From: JAQGMV01 sp046597455 | Lineage (GTDB): Bacteria > Pseudomonadota > Gammaproteobacteria > Burkholderiales > SG8-41 | Length of the DNA stretch: 6,641 nucleotides | Assembly (NCBI GenBank): GCA_046597455.1 | Contig: JBKJKJ010000576.1 | Location: 1-6,641, forward strand | Direction of reading: 5' to 3' | In this document: positions 5,594 to 6,641 of the stretch, piece by piece | Numbering within the stretch: position 1 is the first letter of the stretch | Layout of the letters: the number at the start of each line of letters is the position of its first letter | Position numbers and translations under genes: made by a program | The notes under the pieces: generated by a model | Database searches by the model: none | What the model was told of the DNA's origin: nothing | Seen by the model: the letters and a program-made list of their open reading frames with translations, nothing else

Positions 5594-6208
5594 ATGAAAC
5601 GCTGGCCCGCCATGACCGCAGCATTGGTTCTCGTCGCATTGACCGCTCTCGGCTGTGCGACACAGGGTCCGCCCGGAACAGGCTGGATCACGCTGCTCGA
5701 CGGCTCCGCCGCCAGCCTGAGCAACTGGACCCAGTCGGGCGACGCTGCGAACTGGCGCTCCGAGGGCGGCGTCATCGTGGCCGACAAGGGCGGCAAAGGC
5801 AGCAGCCAGCTCGTCACGAAAGGTTCTTACAAGGATTTCCAGATCTGGGCCGAGTTCTGGGCGGCTGATGACACGAATAGCGGCATCTTCATCCGGATCA
5901 CCAACCCCAAGGACATCGGATCGAAGAATTCGTACGAGGTGAATATCTATGACCAGCGTCCCGATCCGAGTTACGGCACGGGCGCGATCGTCAACTTCTC
6001 GAAAGTGGATCCGATGCCCAAGGCCGGCGGCAAGTGGAACACTTTTCTCATCACCGCCAAAGGCCCGAACCTGGTCGTGGTCATGAACGGCGTCGAGACC
6101 GCGAACATCAACAACAGCCAGTTTCCGGCCGGGCCGTTCTCGCTGCAGTTCGGCGGCGGTAAAAGCGGACCGATCAAGTTTCGCAAAGTGATGGTGAAAC
6201 CGCTGTAG
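5594..6208 (+). CDS. DUF1080 (3-keto-disaccharide hydrolase-like) lipoprotein
   Basis: The 204-residue product is an exported lipoprotein with one concanavalin-like beta-sandwich domain of the DUF1080 family. Some members of that family act on 3-keto-glycosides, while many have no known activity. The N-terminus (MKRWPAM, then a hydrophobic run) ends in TALGC with the lipidated Cys at 21. The domain starts at GWITLLDGSAASLSNWTQSG (29-48), with the FQIWAEFWAADDTNSGIFIR strand pair, NSYEVNIYDQ, and closing IKFRKVMVKPL. GAGAGG at 5581-5586 lies seven bases before the ATG. A 211-bp gap separates it from the operon, so it is probably transcribed separately. A link to the operon is not evident; a role at the envelope on carbohydrate or glycoside material is a family-based guess. 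Confidence 0.9.
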   Translation: MKRWPAMTAALVLVALTALGCATQGPPGTGWITLLDGSAASLSNWTQSGDAANWRSEGGVIVADKGGKGSSQLVTKGSYKDFQIWAEFWAADDTNSGIFIRITNPKDIGSKNSYEVNIYDQRPDPSYGTGAIVNFSKVDPMPKAGGKWNTFLITAKGPNLVVVMNGVETANINNSQFPAGPFSLQFGGGKSGPIKFRKVMVKPL

Positions 6209-6248
6209 CGTGGTGCGCGGACGGTGCGAGGGCGACGGCAAGTGAGTC

Positions 6249-6281
6249 ATCGCGAGGCGCCGGCAGAGGCGCCGTGGCGAT
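6249..6281 (+). terminator. Interrupted hairpin downstream of DUF1080
   Basis: GGCGCC (6256-6261) pairs with GGCGCC (6268-6273) around a 6-nt loop. An outer stem ATCGC (6249-6253)/GCGAT (6277-6281) is separated from it by a small internal loop. It begins 40 bases after the DUF1080 stop and may end that transcript or protect its 3' end. No T-run follows, so classical intrinsic termination is doubtful. Confidence 0.4.
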
Positions 6282-6298
6282 CCCGTGGCGCACGCGAC

Positions 6299-6313
6299 CC
6301 GTGGCTCCCACGG
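6299..6313 (+). other. Second hairpin in the DUF1080-TctC gap
   Basis: CCGTGG (6299-6304), loop CTC and CCACGG (6308-6313) form a perfect 6-bp stem. A short CTTTTAG lies 11 bases further on. It may work with the preceding hairpin as a tandem terminator, or be part of the leader of the next gene. Function unproven. Confidence 0.3.
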
Positions 6314-6388
6314 CGGGCAAGACGCTTTTAGTTTGCAACGCCCGCACCTCCGATGCGCTGCAAGGCACGCCCCAACTGTCAGGCACCC

Positions 6389-6641
6389 ATGAAGACACAG
6401 CCCTCGGTAATCGTTGCAATCCTGATCGGCCTGTCCGCCGGCTGCGCTGTCGCGCAGTCCTATCCGGTGAAAGCGATTCGCATGATCGTTCCCGCAGGGC
6501 CTGGCGGAGGCGTCGACACGATTGCGCGCTTCGTCGGAACGCCGCTCGCTGCGGCGCTGGGCCAGCCGGTCGTGATGGAGAACCGTCCAGGCGCAGGCAC
6601 CATGGTCGCCTCCGAGCTCACGGCCAGGTCGCCGCCCGATG
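6389..6641 (+). CDS. Bug/TctC-family tripartite tricarboxylate transporter substrate-binding protein, N-terminal part (3' truncated by window)
   Basis: The 84 visible residues are the start of a periplasmic solute-binding protein of the Bug (TctC) family, normally about 320 residues. These capture small carboxylates and other organic acids, and occur in large numbers in Burkholderiales. A signal peptide (MKTQPSVIVAILIGLSAGCAVA) is probably cleaved after AVA, before QSYPVKAIRMIVP. The family landmarks YPVKAIRMIVPAGPGGGVD, LGQPVVMENRPGAGT and the AR..G..L..ALGQ region are all present. The SAGC in the signal is not a good lipobox. The ribosome binding site is weak (AGG at 6381-6383). It could supply a ligand for the nearby hydrolase operon, but such proteins are often orphans, so this is only suggestive. 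Confidence 0.93.
   Translation, partial: MKTQPSVIVAILIGLSAGCAVAQSYPVKAIRMIVPAGPGGGVDTIARFVGTPLAAALGQPVVMENRPGAGTMVASELTARSPPD

Overview
This is a GC-rich window with dense, short-gapped genes. It looks like a chromosomal accessory/catabolic region of a betaproteobacterium, probably Burkholderiales or a relative. The best pointers are the start of a Bug/TctC-type periplasmic binding protein, a CrgA-like LysR regulator end, and a Gp49/XRE toxin-antitoxin pair. This placement is inference from gene content only.

Layout. 1-510: C-terminal part of a LysR-type regulator, cut by the window edge. 523-642: decayed fragment of a DUF1345 gene, about 92% identical to part of the intact DUF1345 gene 1.1 kb away. 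700-1383: a RelE/ParE-like (Gp49/HigB type) toxin gene with an apparent 2-bp frameshift, followed by an intact overlapping XRE antitoxin; a TATAAT box and an inverted repeat lie in front. 1485-2636 (minus): two small membrane-protein genes, DUF2721 then DUF1345. 2709-5382 (plus): a three-gene operon of a cyclase/kynurenine-formamidase-like hydrolase, an acetamidase/formamidase and a carboxymuconolactone decarboxylase (CMD/AhpD-like) protein. 5594-6208: a DUF1080 lipoprotein. 6389 to the end: the N-terminus of a Bug/TctC solute-binding protein.

The most interesting signal is in the third operon gene. Its frame is interrupted by one TGA (4978-4980), exactly where the second cysteine of a CxxC redox motif is expected (C-R-Y-[TGA]-S-N-Q). 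The same frame stays open with family-like sequence for 133 further codons. A 6-bp GC hairpin with a GUC loop lies 20 nt after the TGA, within the usual geometry of a bacterial SECIS element. The simplest exciting reading is a selenoprotein with a CxxU motif; a nonsense mutation or sequencing error is the alternative.

The operon genes probably act together on an amide- or lactone-type organic compound: a metal-dependent cyclase/amidohydrolase, an amidase releasing ammonia, and a CMD/AhpD-fold enzyme. A tripartite-transport-type binding protein lies nearby. The substrate cannot be read from the sequence. No tRNA, rRNA, CRISPR array or insertion sequence was seen, and no stretch above 300 bases lacks a gene.
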